49,328 nucleotides of DNA from Desulfopila_A sp964446655 (GCA_964446655.1 CAYUPL010000024.1:1-49328); one strand, 5' to 3'. Positions 18,204 through 27,334 are shown, counted from the stretch's first letter. Translations and numbers: made by a program. The notes: generated by a model from the letters alone, not told the origin.

Positions 18204-19556
18204 ATGACGGATTTGATCCGGAAAACCCAATCTGCTTACTCTTACCCTCTTCTTGTCAAATATCTGCTGCAGTCTCCGGTGGTGGATAGACCCGAGCAGG
18301 AAATTGTTTACCGAGGGGAGTTGCGCTTTACCTATACGCAGTTTCGTGGTCGTGTTCGCCGGCTGGCTAACGTCCTTACAGAGCTGGGCGTGAAACAGGG
18401 TGATACCGTGGCTGTGATGGACTGGGACAGTCACAGGTATCTCGAATGTTTTTTTGCGGTACCCATGATCGGTGCGGTTTTGCATACAGTCAACATTAAG
18501 CTGTCTTCTGAGCAGATACTTTACACCATAAATCACGCCGAAGATGACTATATCCTGGTCAACGAGGAATTTCTACCGCTCATCGAGCAGATCCGCGGTC
18601 GTCTTGATATGGTGAAAGGCTATATGGTTTTGCAGGATGAGCCCCGAGAAATTGAAACCACCGTTCCTCTGGCCGGCGAGTATGAAACGCTGCTGGCGGC
18701 AGCGGACGACAGATTTATTTTCCCCGACTTTGATGAAAACAGTCGGGCGACAACCTTCTACACCACTGGTACCACAGGTATGCCCAAGGGCGTCTTTTTC
18801 AGTCACCGACAACTGGTCCTTCATACCCTGGCAACCCTGGTTGCATTAAGCTCTGCTGAGAAGCAGGGCAGGTTTCACCAGGGTGATGTCTATATGCCTA
18901 TTACGCCGATGTTTCATGTTCATGCCTGGGGGTTTCCCTATATCGCCACCTTTGCCGGAGTAAAACAGGTGTATCCGGGAAAATATATGCCGAANNNNNN
19001 NNNNNNNNNNNNNNNNNNNNNNNNNNNNNNNNNNNNNNNNNNNNNNNNNNNNNNNNNNNNNNNNNNNNNNNNNNNNNNNNNNNNNNNNNNNNNNGTGGTT
19101 CGATCGCCGTGGCTGACCCAGGCCTACCTCAAGGATAAGCGCAACTCGGAAGTACTCTGGAAGGACGGCTACCTCCATACCAGTGACGTTGCCAACATTG
19201 ATGGAAAAGGCTATCTTGGTATCACCGACAGGATCAAGGATGTTATTAAGATCGGCGGAGAATGGATATCTTCCCTGGAGCTGGAGGATGTAATCGCTCT
19301 TCATCAGGCCGTAAGTGAGGTGGCTGTAATCGGAAAACCTGATGAAAAATGGGGTGAGCGACCCCTTGCCCTGGTTGTTGCCGCCGAAGAAGTCTCGGAG
19401 AAGCAACTGATAAAATATGTGCAGGGCTATATCGATAAAGGATTACTCAGCAAGCAGGCCCTGCTCCTCAAGGTCGCCTTTGTTGAGAGTATCGACAAGA
19501 CAAGTGTCGGGAAAATAAATAAGAAACTTTTGCGCGAAAAATTTATTACAGACTGA
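18204..19556 (+). CDS. Medium/long-chain acyl-CoA ligase (AlkK-like), with assembly gap
   Basis: AMP-forming acyl-CoA ligase. Start chosen at 18204, because AGGAGG lies 9 bases upstream; ATG 18147 would add 19 residues. Visible blocks: FTYTQFRGRVRRLANVL, P-loop FYTTGTTGMPKGVFFSHRQ, MFHVHAWGFPY, then after the gap TSDVANIDGKGYLGITDR, IKIGGEWISSLELE and C-terminal SVGKINKK with the catalytic lysine. HAWG..P and GGEWISS are characteristic of the AlkK/medium-chain fatty-acid-CoA ligase subgroup. The family is about 540 residues and only about 417 are visible, so the gap (18995-19094) must be larger than 100 bases. Substrate not determinable. Confidence 0.85.
   Translation: MTDLIRKTQSAYSYPLLVKYLLQSPVVDRPEQEIVYRGELRFTYTQFRGRVRRLANVLTELGVKQGDTVAVMDWDSHRYLECFFAVPMIGAVLHTVNIKLSSEQILYTINHAEDDYILVNEEFLPLIEQIRGRLDMVKGYMVLQDEPREIETTVPLAGEYETLLAAADDRFIFPDFDENSRATTFYTTGTTGMPKGVFFSHRQLVLHTLATLVALSSAEKQGRFHQGDVYMPITPMFHVHAWGFPYIATFAGVKQVYPGKYMPXXXXXXXXXXXXXXXXXXXXXXXXXXXXXXXXXXVVRSPWLTQAYLKDKRNSEVLWKDGYLHTSDVANIDGKGYLGITDRIKDVIKIGGEWISSLELEDVIALHQAVSEVAVIGKPDEKWGERPLALVVAAEEVSEKQLIKYVQGYIDKGLLSKQALLLKVAFVESIDKTSVGKINKKLLREKFITD
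18995..19094. other. Assembly gap (100 N) inside acyl-CoA ligase
   Basis: Run of exactly 100 N. The flanking family motifs indicate that roughly 100 or more residues are missing between PGKYMP and VVRSPW. Confidence 0.98.
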
Positions 19557-19564
19557 TTGCGCCT

Positions 19565-19592
19565 CCGGAAGACGGCTTTCCGCGCCTTCCGG
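19565..19592 (+). terminator. Possible terminator after the acyl-CoA ligase
   Basis: CCGGAAG (19565-19571) pairs with CTTCCGG (19586-19592), with an inner CGG/CCG, 9 bases after the stop. Followed only by a loose pyrimidine tract (CAATCTTTCT), so a weak terminator at best. Confidence 0.4.
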
Positions 19593-19635
19593 GCAATCTT
19601 TCTAAAAAGGTATTCATCCAAAACAGTTGAAAGGT

Positions 19636-20637
19636 ATGAAAAAGTATATTGATCCAACCTTGCCGCGAATGAGCCTGCCGATGAAAATGAGCCGGTTTTT
19701 CGCCTTGCTGGCAACCGTCGTTGTTTTGGTGCAAATTGTTCTCCTGGCCAATGACGGGGAAGGTATCTGTTATAACGATGGTTGTGCCGTCGTCGACAGT
19801 CTGACCACTGTTCCACCTCTCTATTTCAATATTGGAGGGTTTCTGTTTTTTCAGGCGGTGTTCTGGGGTATATGGCTGGCGCGGGTTGAGCGCGGCCGCC
19901 TGGGTTTTGTTAAGGCGATCCTGCTTGCCGGGATGGCGGCGGAAGGGGTGCTTGTTTCCTATCAGCATTTTGTGGCCCAGATTTTCTGTTCCTACTGTCT
20001 TCTCATCTTTTCATTTGTGGTGCTGCTCAATATTCTGGCCGGATTTCGACAGATCATTGTCGGGGGGCTTGTTTTTGCTTCGGTTCTGACCGGTTTTGCC
20101 GCATTGCAGTTCGGCGGTGTCGGCACAAAATCATTACAGGATCTCGACAGCGGCACCTACGCCGTTCTCGCCGGGGCGGAGCAGGAAAAGCGCTACCTGT
20201 TTTTTTCCTCATCCTGCCCCTATTGTGAGGAAGTTATTGAATCGCTGCAGGATGGAAGTGATTGTGCCGTACGCTTTAATCCCATAGATGAAATCAACGA
20301 ATTTGCTCTGCAAAACGTTATCAGGCAGGAGCGTTATCAAACGTCTGTTAATCGGTCCGTCCTGCAGTCTTTCGGTATTGGTCACGTTCCTGTCCTGCTT
20401 GTTACTTCTCGGTCCGGTTTTGAGGTGATCACGGGCGGGGCGACTATCCGGCAGCATATGGACCAGTACTGTATTCCCGTCGCAACGCAAAGCTCCATTC
20501 AGCAGAGTACCGGTGTGTCGTCCTCGCCGGCCCTGGATTTTCTCCCTCCGCTGGAAGAATCCTGCACCATTGATGTAGACTGTGAGGATGAGCCTGAGAT
20601 ACCCTCTGCTGAGCTACCGCCGGCTGAGATGAAATAG
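19636..20637 (+). CDS. VKOR-thioredoxin fusion (disulfide-forming membrane protein)
   Basis: Vitamin K epoxide reductase homologue fused to a periplasmic thioredoxin-like domain, a bacterial alternative to DsbB/DsbA. Residues 1-160 hold about four transmembrane helices, the loop cysteines of CYNDGC (C45, C50) and the quinone-side motif CSYC (C118, C121). After residue 165 a thioredoxin-like domain has the active site CPYC (C194, C197) and a cis-Pro region (GHVPVLLV). The tail is acidic and Pro-rich. ATG 19636 is taken as start; its Shine-Dalgarno is poor, and a TTG three codons earlier or internal ATGs are possible. It oxidises cysteines of exported proteins and passes electrons to quinones. 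Together with trxB and DUF2284 nearby it makes a thiol-redox neighbourhood. Confidence 0.85.
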   Translation: MKKYIDPTLPRMSLPMKMSRFFALLATVVVLVQIVLLANDGEGICYNDGCAVVDSLTTVPPLYFNIGGFLFFQAVFWGIWLARVERGRLGFVKAILLAGMAAEGVLVSYQHFVAQIFCSYCLLIFSFVVLLNILAGFRQIIVGGLVFASVLTGFAALQFGGVGTKSLQDLDSGTYAVLAGAEQEKRYLFFSSSCPYCEEVIESLQDGSDCAVRFNPIDEINEFALQNVIRQERYQTSVNRSVLQSFGIGHVPVLLVTSRSGFEVITGGATIRQHMDQYCIPVATQSSIQQSTGVSSSPALDFLPPLEESCTIDVDCEDEPEIPSAELPPAEMK

Positions 20638-20704
20638 AGGAGGTCATCGCGGTGGATACTGCCATGGCCCTGGTGAGTGTTTTTGGGCTTAAGAGGAGGG
20701 TGTT

Positions 20705-21295
20705 TTGCCAAATAATCCATATCTGCAGCGGCTGATGGATCTTGCCCTGCAAAGAGGTGCGACCCAGGCAAAATGTTTGAGACCCCGGCAGCTGGTTATT
20801 GAAGATGGTCTTGCCGCCTATTGTGAAAACCCCAGCTGTCCCGATTACGGTCTCGGTGCAGGCTGTCCACCCCATGTGGAAGGGCCGGATGCCTTGCGAC
20901 AGTGGTGTGAAGAGGCGGAATATGTCCTGGCTCTCAGGATTGATGTTCCCGCTGCTGTCTTCCACTCTGAGGAGAGAGAGGAGGTGATGAGACTTTTGCA
21001 TGAAATCGTTGCCGAGGTGGAGCTGGCGGCATTGGCCGGCAGGTATGTGCATTCAAGGGGGTTTGCCGGGGGCTCATGCAAACGTCTTTTCTGCCGACAG
21101 TATGGTGAGTGCCTTCGTCTCGCCGGCGGGCTCTGTCGCAACCCCCTGACTGCTCGTCCTTCAATGTCCGGCTTTGGTGTGAATGTTGCTCTGCTGATGC
21201 AGGCAGCGGGCTGGAACAATAAACAGCTTCCGGCCCAAGACGGTACTGCCGGCACATCATGTTGGTTTGCAGGCATGGTGCTTCTGGGCAGATAG
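20705..21295 (+). CDS. DUF2284 predicted metal-binding protein
   Basis: 196 residues, TTG start preceded by GAGGAGGG at a good distance. Cysteine-rich: CENPSCPDYGLGAGCPP near residue 40 and CKRLFCRQYGECLRLAGGLC around residue 125, the cluster pattern of the DUF2284 family (predicted metal-binding, possibly Fe-S). No signal peptide. The function of the family is unknown. Located 67 bases after the VKOR-Trx gene in the same direction, so co-transcription is possible. Confidence 0.8.
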   Translation: MPNNPYLQRLMDLALQRGATQAKCLRPRQLVIEDGLAAYCENPSCPDYGLGAGCPPHVEGPDALRQWCEEAEYVLALRIDVPAAVFHSEEREEVMRLLHEIVAEVELAALAGRYVHSRGFAGGSCKRLFCRQYGECLRLAGGLCRNPLTARPSMSGFGVNVALLMQAAGWNNKQLPAQDGTAGTSCWFAGMVLLGR

Positions 21296-21466
21296 CGATA
21301 GTGTGTTTGTCTACTGGACATAATGTTTGACAGAGGAGATATGAATGAGTTGCCGATTTTCAGAAGAGCTGCTTAAAGAAGCCGTTTTGCCGGGGAAACT
21401 CTCTGTATCCCCTGTTTTACCAAGGTGGAGCAGAAGATGTAAAACAGTGACCCGGGAGGTCTGTTG

Positions 21467-22456
21467 TCACCCTTTCTCGCCCAGATATCTCTCTGCGTCC
21501 ATGGCGGCCATACAACCGCTCCCGGCTGCGGTGACTGCCTGGCGATAGAAATGGTCCTGCACGTCTCCACAGGCAAAAACGCCCGGAACACTGGTTTTGG
21601 CACTTTTGCCGATTGTGATGATATAGCCTGACTCATCGGTTTGGACATATTTGCTGAAAGGACGAGAATTGGGGGTATGGCCGATAGCCAGGAAGAAACC
21701 GTCTATACTGATTTTCTCTTCCGCTTCGTCCTCCTCACCCATGTTTTTGATCAGAACCGCTTCTTTGAGAACCTTGTCCCCCAGGAGTTCTTTGGTGTTG
21801 CGCTTGAAAAGCAACTCGATGTTTTTGGCTTTCATGAGGCGATCCTGCAGGACCTGGGAAGCCCGCAGATGATCTTTTCTGACGACAAGATAGACTTTGC
21901 GGCACATCGACGCCAGGTAGAGGGCTTCTTCGGCGGCAGTATCGCCTCCGCCTACTACGGCAACATCAAGGCCTTTAAAGAAAAAGCCGTCGCAGGTGGC
22001 ACAGGCGGAGACACCTCCGGCCTTGAATTTCTCTTCCGACTCAAGACCAAGGTATTTTGCCGTGGCGCCGGTGGAAATAATGACGGCCTCCGCCTCAATG
22101 AGCTTTTCGTCGTCGATCAGGACCTTATGAATATCTCCGGAAAAGTCGACATCGGTCACGGTGCCGTAGCGGACATCGGTTCCAAACCGTTCCGCCTGCT
22201 TCTGCAGATCTTCCATCATCTGAGGGCCGGTAACGCCGTCGGGGTAGCCCGGGAAATTCTCGACATCGGTTGTTGTCGTCAGCTGGCCTCCCGGCTGGGT
22301 TCCCTGGTAAAGCACCGGACTGAGATTTGATCTGGCTGCGTAAATTGCGGCGGTGTAGCCCGCCGGGCCTGAGCCTACCACGAGACAGCGTATCGCCTCT
22401 CCTGGTTGGAGCTGGTGGATCTTGTCCTTCATACCGGGTGAGTTCTGAGTGCTCAT
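21467..22456 (-). CDS. trxB: Thioredoxin-disulfide reductase
   Basis: NADPH-dependent flavoprotein keeping thioredoxin reduced (329 residues). FAD-binding VVGSGPAGYTAAIYAAR, redox-active CATC (C152, C155), NADPH-binding VVGGGDTAAEEALYLA, and C-terminal FAD motif GVFACGDVQDHFYRQAVTAAGSG. An N-terminal extension of about 20 residues precedes the FAD fold (MSTQNSPGMK). An internal ATG at codon 9 would shorten it and cannot be excluded. Length is normal for low-Mr TrxB. Convergent with the DUF2284 gene. Confidence 0.95.
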   Translation of the reverse strand: MSTQNSPGMKDKIHQLQPGEAIRCLVVGSGPAGYTAAIYAARSNLSPVLYQGTQPGGQLTTTTDVENFPGYPDGVTGPQMMEDLQKQAERFGTDVRYGTVTDVDFSGDIHKVLIDDEKLIEAEAVIISTGATAKYLGLESEEKFKAGGVSACATCDGFFFKGLDVAVVGGGDTAAEEALYLASMCRKVYLVVRKDHLRASQVLQDRLMKAKNIELLFKRNTKELLGDKVLKEAVLIKNMGEEDEAEEKISIDGFFLAIGHTPNSRPFSKYVQTDESGYIITIGKSAKTSVPGVFACGDVQDHFYRQAVTAAGSGCMAAMDAERYLGEKG

Positions 22457-22687
22457 GCCGTGTCGTATCCCTGCCGCGGATGTTCATTGTGTGGTTGGTA
22501 TCTCTCTATCGATTTTACAAAACCGATAGTACATTAATACAATGGATGAATTTATCAACAGAGATGACGCAGTACACGAAGAATTATTGTCGTGCTAATA
22601 AAGCAATATCGTGGTGGTTTTGAAAATGAGGCCGGCAGTGTAATTCGTTGTGGTATACCTGTTTGAGGAGAACGCACCTCGTTTTCT

Positions 22688-22700
22688 TTGGTACTACCAA
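22688..22700. promoter_or_regulatory. GntR/FadR-type operator, distal site
   Basis: TTGGTACTACCAA, a perfect palindrome of the TTGGT-N3-ACCAA form bound by PdhR/LldR/GlcC-type GntR regulators. Its centre is 150 bp upstream of the second site. Confidence 0.6.
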
Positions 22701-22810
22701 TTTATCAGAAGTGCTTTTCAGGCAATTCGAGGTGCAGAAAACATCAGCGCCGGATCATTCTCCCGTCGGAATAGCTCAAGAGACAGGCAGAAAGAGGTGT
22801 CGTTTCCTGC

Positions 22811-22838
22811 TTGACAGGAATTTCACCTTATGTAATAT
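22811..22838 (+). promoter_or_regulatory. Sigma-70 promoter P1 of the hydroxyacid oxidase operon
   Basis: TTGACA (22811-22816), 16-base spacer, TAATAT (22833-22838). The -10 overlaps the proximal GntR-type palindrome, so a bound repressor would block it. Confidence 0.65.
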
Positions 22839-22854
22839 TGGTAGTACCAATATT
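22834..22854. promoter_or_regulatory. GntR/FadR-type operator, proximal site
   Basis: A 21-bp palindrome, perfect apart from its central base, with core ATTGGTAGTACCAAT. It covers the -10 element and the expected transcription start of P1. Regulators of this class respond to lactate, glycolate or pyruvate, matching the downstream 2-hydroxyacid oxidases. The regulator gene is not in the window. Confidence 0.65.
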
Positions 22855-22922
22855 TGTGGGCGATATTACGCCAGAATCGACTCTTCTTCCAGGGATACAG
22901 TTCTTTTTTTGATACCGGCAGA

Positions 22923-22941
22923 TATAATGGTTATCATTATT
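22923..22941. promoter_or_regulatory. Fur-like box overlapping a perfect -10 hexamer (candidate P2)
   Basis: TATAATGGTTATCATTATT agrees with the classical 19-bp Fur consensus at 15 of 19 positions. Its first six bases are a perfect TATAAT. A matching -35 is not convincing (best candidate around 22900). It lies between P1 and the first gene, whose products are rich in Fe-S clusters. Confidence 0.5.
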
Positions 22942-23008
22942 AGCTCGAAAGTTGCTCTCTTTGCCGAGCACATCCATGCTTTTCCACCTCTGCCGGAGGC
23001 TGTGCCGT

Positions 23009-25855
23009 ATGCATAAAGGACGGAAACCATCTGTGCTTCCAGAAAAATACCAAGTATTTGTCGATACTATTGCAACAGTTCTGCCCGCCACCCGAATCAT
23101 CACCGAGCCGCTGAAAACCTTCGCCTATGGCACGGATGCCAGTTTTTATCGATTGATCCCCAAAGTAATTGTTAAATCCGAAAACGAAGAGGAGATCTGC
23201 GCGATTCTCAAAGCTGCCGGCAAGCAGCACATTCCGGTCACCTTCAGAGCGGCGGGCACCAGCCTTTCCGGCCAGGCTATCTCCAATTCCGTTCTTGTCA
23301 TTGCCGGGGAAAAGTGGCAGAAACACACGGTTCTCGACGATGGCGCCCGTATCCGTCTTGAACCCGGAGTAATCGGCAGATATGCCAACAGCTATCTCAT
23401 CCCTTACGGCAGAAAGATAGGACCTGACCCCGCTTCCATCAATGCCGCCATGATCGGCGGGATAGCCGCCAACAACGCCAGCGGCATGTGTTGCGGCAAT
23501 TCGCAGAACAGCTATAAAACCCTGGCCGGCATGCGTATCGTATTCCATAACGGCACACTGCTTGATACTGCCGATCAGCAGAGCTGTGAGCGGTTTCGTC
23601 TGCAAAACCCTGAGCTGCTTGAGGGCGTGGAGAAGCTGCGTGATGAGGTCCGCAACAACGACATATTGAAAGAGCGGATCGCGCGCAAATTCAAGATAAA
23701 AAACACTACGGGCTACAGTCTCAACGCCCTGCTGGACTATGATGATCCCATTGATATCATCGCCCACCTGATGATCGGCTCGGAAGGCACCCTGGGGTTT
23801 ATCGCCGAGATCACCTATCACACGGTGGTTGACTTTGCCGACAAGGCCAGTGCCCTGATACTCTTTCCAGGTATCCATGACGCCTGCATGGCAACGGCAA
23901 TTCTAAAGAACCAGCCGGTCGAAGCGGTTGAGCTGATGGACAGGGCGGCCCTGCGCTCCGTTGAGAAGAAAGACGGTATGCCCTCTTTTCTCAAGGAATT
24001 AGGGGACAACGTCGCAGCCCTGCTTGTCGAGACGCGGGCGTCTTCGCCGCAGGAACTGCGCCGGAACATCACATCCGTCAGTCTGGCCTTGGCGGATATT
24101 CCGCTGGAGAGACCGCTGCAATTTACCGATGTAGAAAGTGAATACAGTAAATTGTGGAATATCAGAAAGGGACTGTTCCCGGCTGTTGGCGCGGTTCGTC
24201 AGTGCGGCACAACGGTGATAATCGAAGATGTCGCCTTCCCCATGGAGAATCTGGCGGAGGCCACCCTGGAGCTGCAGCGTCTTCTGGCAACCTACGGCTA
24301 TGATAATGGTATTATTTTTGGTCATGCCCTGGCCGGCAACCTCCATTTCGTTTTTACGCAGGATTTTGGTAACCCTGCAGAAGTTGCACGATATAGCGGC
24401 TTTATGGATGAGGTCTGCGACATGGTGGTGCGAAAATATGACGGCTCTCTCAAGGCCGAGCACGGCACGGGCCGAAATATGGCGCCGTTTGTGGAATTGG
24501 AGTGGGGTCGTGATGCCTACCAGCTCATGGAACGAATCAAAAAATTGTTCGACCCCGATTTTCTGCTTAATCCGGGAGTTATCCTCAACGCCAATCCCAA
24601 GGCACACCTGGAAAACCTCAAGCCGCTGACGGCAACCAGTCCCATTGTTGATAAATGTATTGAGTGCGGCTTTTGTGAGCCTGTCTGCCCCTCTAAAAAC
24701 CTGACGCTGACACCGCGGCAGAGGATCACGGTGCAGCGGGAAATTTCCAGACTGCAGGGCAGCAGAGGTACATCGGCTCGTCTGGAAACGTTGCAGCAGG
24801 GCTACAGCTATGACGGTGATGCCACCTGTGCCACGGATGGCTTGTGTCAGATGGCCTGTCCGGTGGAAATAAATACCGGCGACTTGACCAAAGAGCTGCG
24901 CCGCCTCAAAGTCGCGGGAATGTCGCGTGAGAAGCTGGCCCGCGTAGTGGCGGATAATTACGGTCTGGTAACGGCTGCCGTACGTTTAGGATTACGTACC
25001 GTCGATGGGCTACATCGTCTTCTAGGGACGAAAATGATGACCGGAGTTTCCCAGACAGCCAGAAGGATAAGCGGTAACCGTTTGCCTCTGTGGACCCCAT
25101 ATATGCCTAAAGGGGCGAAAAAGAGAAAGTATGCCGCCTTGGCCGGAGACGCCGACAAAAAAGTGGTTTATTTTCCCAGCTGCATCTCCCGGACCATGGG
25201 ACCTGCCAAAGGAGATACGGATGAGGAGCTTCTTTCGCGTGCCACGGAAAAACTTCTGCTGCGGGCCGGCTATGAGGTCATCTATCCCCCGGCAATGGAA
25301 AAGCTCTGCTGCGGTGTCCCCTTTAACAGTAAGGGGGCTTTTCGACAGGCTGATCAGAAAGCGGCCGAGCTGGAAAAGGTCCTGCTTGAGGCCTCCGCCA
25401 AGGGTAAATATCCGGTGCTCTGCGATACCAGTCCATGCCTGTACCGGATGCGGCAGACCATGGACCGCAGGCTGACAATGTATGAGCCTGTGGAATTTAT
25501 CCACGATTTCCTGCTGGACAGCTTACCAATAGCCAAGCTGAATGAGAAGGTTGCCGTACACCTGACCTGTTCTTCGGAGAAGATGGGTATGGCGGCCAAA
25601 CTGCTGGCTGTGGCAAGGCGCTGTGCCGCGGAAGTGGTGGTGCCGGAAAAGGTCGGCTGCTGTGGTTTTGCCGGAGATCGCGGCTTTACTTATCCCGAGC
25701 TGAACGCCTCGGCCCTGGCCGAACTGCCCGAACAGGTCTCTGCTTGCACTTCCGGCTATTCCAATTCAAGGACCTGTGAGATCGGCCTGTCGTTTCACGG
25801 TGGGATGCATTATAAATCGATTGTCTATCTGGTGGAGCGATGCTCCGCCGCATAG
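23009..25855 (+). CDS. FAD-linked 2-hydroxyacid dehydrogenase with Fe-S and CCG domains (Dld/YdiJ-like)
   Basis: Single-chain flavin/Fe-S dehydrogenase (948 residues) probably oxidising a D-2-hydroxyacid such as D-lactate. ATG 23009 is chosen because GGAGG lies 9 bases upstream; the frame is open 19 codons further. Domains: FAD-binding-4 (about 20-240, FRAAGTSLSGQAISNSVLV and GGIAANNASGM), FAD-oxidase C-terminal domain (about 240-535, with KAEHGTGRNMAPFVELEWG), two cluster motifs CIECGFCEPVCP (about 550) and CATDGLCQMACP (about 607), and two CCG-type motifs CCGVPF (about 767) and CCGFAGDRG (about 885). It resembles fused YdiJ-type enzymes and D-lactate dehydrogenases of sulfate reducers. First gene of an operon with glcD- and glcF-like genes. 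Substrate is inferred. Confidence 0.85.
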   Translation: MHKGRKPSVLPEKYQVFVDTIATVLPATRIITEPLKTFAYGTDASFYRLIPKVIVKSENEEEICAILKAAGKQHIPVTFRAAGTSLSGQAISNSVLVIAGEKWQKHTVLDDGARIRLEPGVIGRYANSYLIPYGRKIGPDPASINAAMIGGIAANNASGMCCGNSQNSYKTLAGMRIVFHNGTLLDTADQQSCERFRLQNPELLEGVEKLRDEVRNNDILKERIARKFKIKNTTGYSLNALLDYDDPIDIIAHLMIGSEGTLGFIAEITYHTVVDFADKASALILFPGIHDACMATAILKNQPVEAVELMDRAALRSVEKKDGMPSFLKELGDNVAALLVETRASSPQELRRNITSVSLALADIPLERPLQFTDVESEYSKLWNIRKGLFPAVGAVRQCGTTVIIEDVAFPMENLAEATLELQRLLATYGYDNGIIFGHALAGNLHFVFTQDFGNPAEVARYSGFMDEVCDMVVRKYDGSLKAEHGTGRNMAPFVELEWGRDAYQLMERIKKLFDPDFLLNPGVILNANPKAHLENLKPLTATSPIVDKCIECGFCEPVCPSKNLTLTPRQRITVQREISRLQGSRGTSARLETLQQGYSYDGDATCATDGLCQMACPVEINTGDLTKELRRLKVAGMSREKLARVVADNYGLVTAAVRLGLRTVDGLHRLLGTKMMTGVSQTARRISGNRLPLWTPYMPKGAKKRKYAALAGDADKKVVYFPSCISRTMGPAKGDTDEELLSRATEKLLLRAGYEVIYPPAMEKLCCGVPFNSKGAFRQADQKAAELEKVLLEASAKGKYPVLCDTSPCLYRMRQTMDRRLTMYEPVEFIHDFLLDSLPIAKLNEKVAVHLTCSSEKMGMAAKLLAVARRCAAEVVVPEKVGCCGFAGDRGFTYPELNASALAELPEQVSACTSGYSNSRTCEIGLSFHGGMHYKSIVYLVERCSAA

Positions 25856-25922
25856 ATTCCCGGCAATATTGTAGAAAAAAGTGTCAAATAAATAGAGATG
25901 TTAACAGAGGGAGTAACTCATT

Positions 25923-27317
25923 ATGGAAAAAAGCGTTGTTGATGAACTGATCGCCATTTTCGGCAAGGATAATGTGCTGACCGCCAATGAAGATATGATT
26001 GCCTATAGTTATGATGCAGCCCACGTGGAGATAAAGCCTGAAGCGGTAGTGTTCGGCCGTACCACGGAACAGATCAGCCGGCTGATGAAACTGGCCTACA
26101 GAGAAAATATACCGGTTACCCCACGTGGTCAGGGCAGCGGACTTTCCGGTGGCTCTATACCGCAGCAGAAAGGTATTGTACTGGTGATGGACAAGATGAA
26201 GAAGGTGATCGATTTTGATCCGGCCAACCGCCTTATCACTGTTGAAACAGGCATAACCACTTCCGACATCGATCCCATCGCGGCCGGGGCCAATCTGTTT
26301 TATCCTCCCGATCCAGGCAGTGTGGCCTTTTCCACCATCGGTGGCAATATCGCTGAAAACGCCGGCGGTCTTCGGGGCCTCAAGTATGGTGTGACCAAGG
26401 ACTATGTGAAGATGTTGAAGGTGGTGCTGCCCCAGGGCGACATCGTCACCCTGGGATCGAAATGTGTCAAGCATGTCGCGGGCTTCAATACCGAGGCGAT
26501 CTTTGTGGGCAGCGAAGGACTGCTAGGCATCATGACCGAAGTGACCCTTGCTCTGCTGCCCATCCCCGAACATCGCGAGTCGGCTCTGGCGATCTTTGAC
26601 AGCCTTGATGGTGCGGCCCAGACGGTTTCCGACATCATTGCCGCGGGTGTTACCCCCTCCACCATGGAGTTTATGGATAACGAAACCATTAATGCCATCC
26701 AGAATTTCAAGGATTGCGGTCTGCCGCGCGACGCTCAGGCCGTTCTGCTCATTGAAACCGACGGTCAGCGGGACTCCGCCAAGGCGGAAATGGCCAAGGT
26801 CGGGGAAGTGGTGCAGGCCAATAACGCCAAAGATTTTGCTATTGCGAAAACCAGTGAGGAGCGCGACAATCTTTTTGCCGGCAGGCGTGTAGCCCTTAAC
26901 GCCCTGGCCAGTGTCAGGCCCAATCTTATTCTCGAAGATGCCACGGTGATGCGCAGTAAACTGCCGGAGATGGTACGTGGTATTATTGATATTGCTAAAC
27001 GTCATAACGTCAAGGTGGGTATTTTCGGCCATGCCGGTGACGGTAACCTGCATCCTACCTTTCTCCTGGATATGAAGGATGAGGAGGAAAAGGCCCGAAC
27101 CGACAAGGCCGTCAAAGAGCTGTTCCAGCTGGCCATCGACCTTGATGGGACCATCTCCGGTGAACATGGTATCGGTCTGGAGAAGAAGCCCTATCTCAAA
27201 GACCAGATCGGGGCAGCAGGTATTGCAATGCTGCAGGATATTAAAAGGACGCTGGATCCGAAGAATCTTCTTAATCCAGGTAAAATGTTTGATATGGGCG
27301 ATACGGTTTCAGTATAA
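25923..27317 (+). CDS. glcD: Glycolate/D-lactate oxidase FAD subunit (GlcD-like)
   Basis: 464-residue flavoprotein of the GlcD family. GAGGGAG precedes ATG 25923. FAD-binding-4 domain with TPRGQGSGLSGGSIPQQKG and the GGNIAENAGGLRGLKYG block; C-terminal oxidase domain with GHAGDGNLHPTFL and DGTISGEHGIGLEKK, whose His residues contribute to the active site. Oxidises glycolate or D-lactate and passes electrons to the adjacent Fe-S subunit. Start is 67 bases after the previous gene and 17 bases before the next, so it is cotranscribed. Whether the true substrate is lactate or glycolate cannot be seen. Confidence 0.88.
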   Translation: MEKSVVDELIAIFGKDNVLTANEDMIAYSYDAAHVEIKPEAVVFGRTTEQISRLMKLAYRENIPVTPRGQGSGLSGGSIPQQKGIVLVMDKMKKVIDFDPANRLITVETGITTSDIDPIAAGANLFYPPDPGSVAFSTIGGNIAENAGGLRGLKYGVTKDYVKMLKVVLPQGDIVTLGSKCVKHVAGFNTEAIFVGSEGLLGIMTEVTLALLPIPEHRESALAIFDSLDGAAQTVSDIIAAGVTPSTMEFMDNETINAIQNFKDCGLPRDAQAVLLIETDGQRDSAKAEMAKVGEVVQANNAKDFAIAKTSEERDNLFAGRRVALNALASVRPNLILEDATVMRSKLPEMVRGIIDIAKRHNVKVGIFGHAGDGNLHPTFLLDMKDEEEKARTDKAVKELFQLAIDLDGTISGEHGIGLEKKPYLKDQIGAAGIAMLQDIKRTLDPKNLLNPGKMFDMGDTVSV

Positions 27318-27334
27318 GAGAGGGAAAAGACTTA

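Noticed and set aside
21345..21548. Plus-strand ORF with a good Shine-Dalgarno after the DUF2284 gene
   Set aside because: Its second half is antisense to the 3' end of trxB, its composition is unnatural and no family is recognised.
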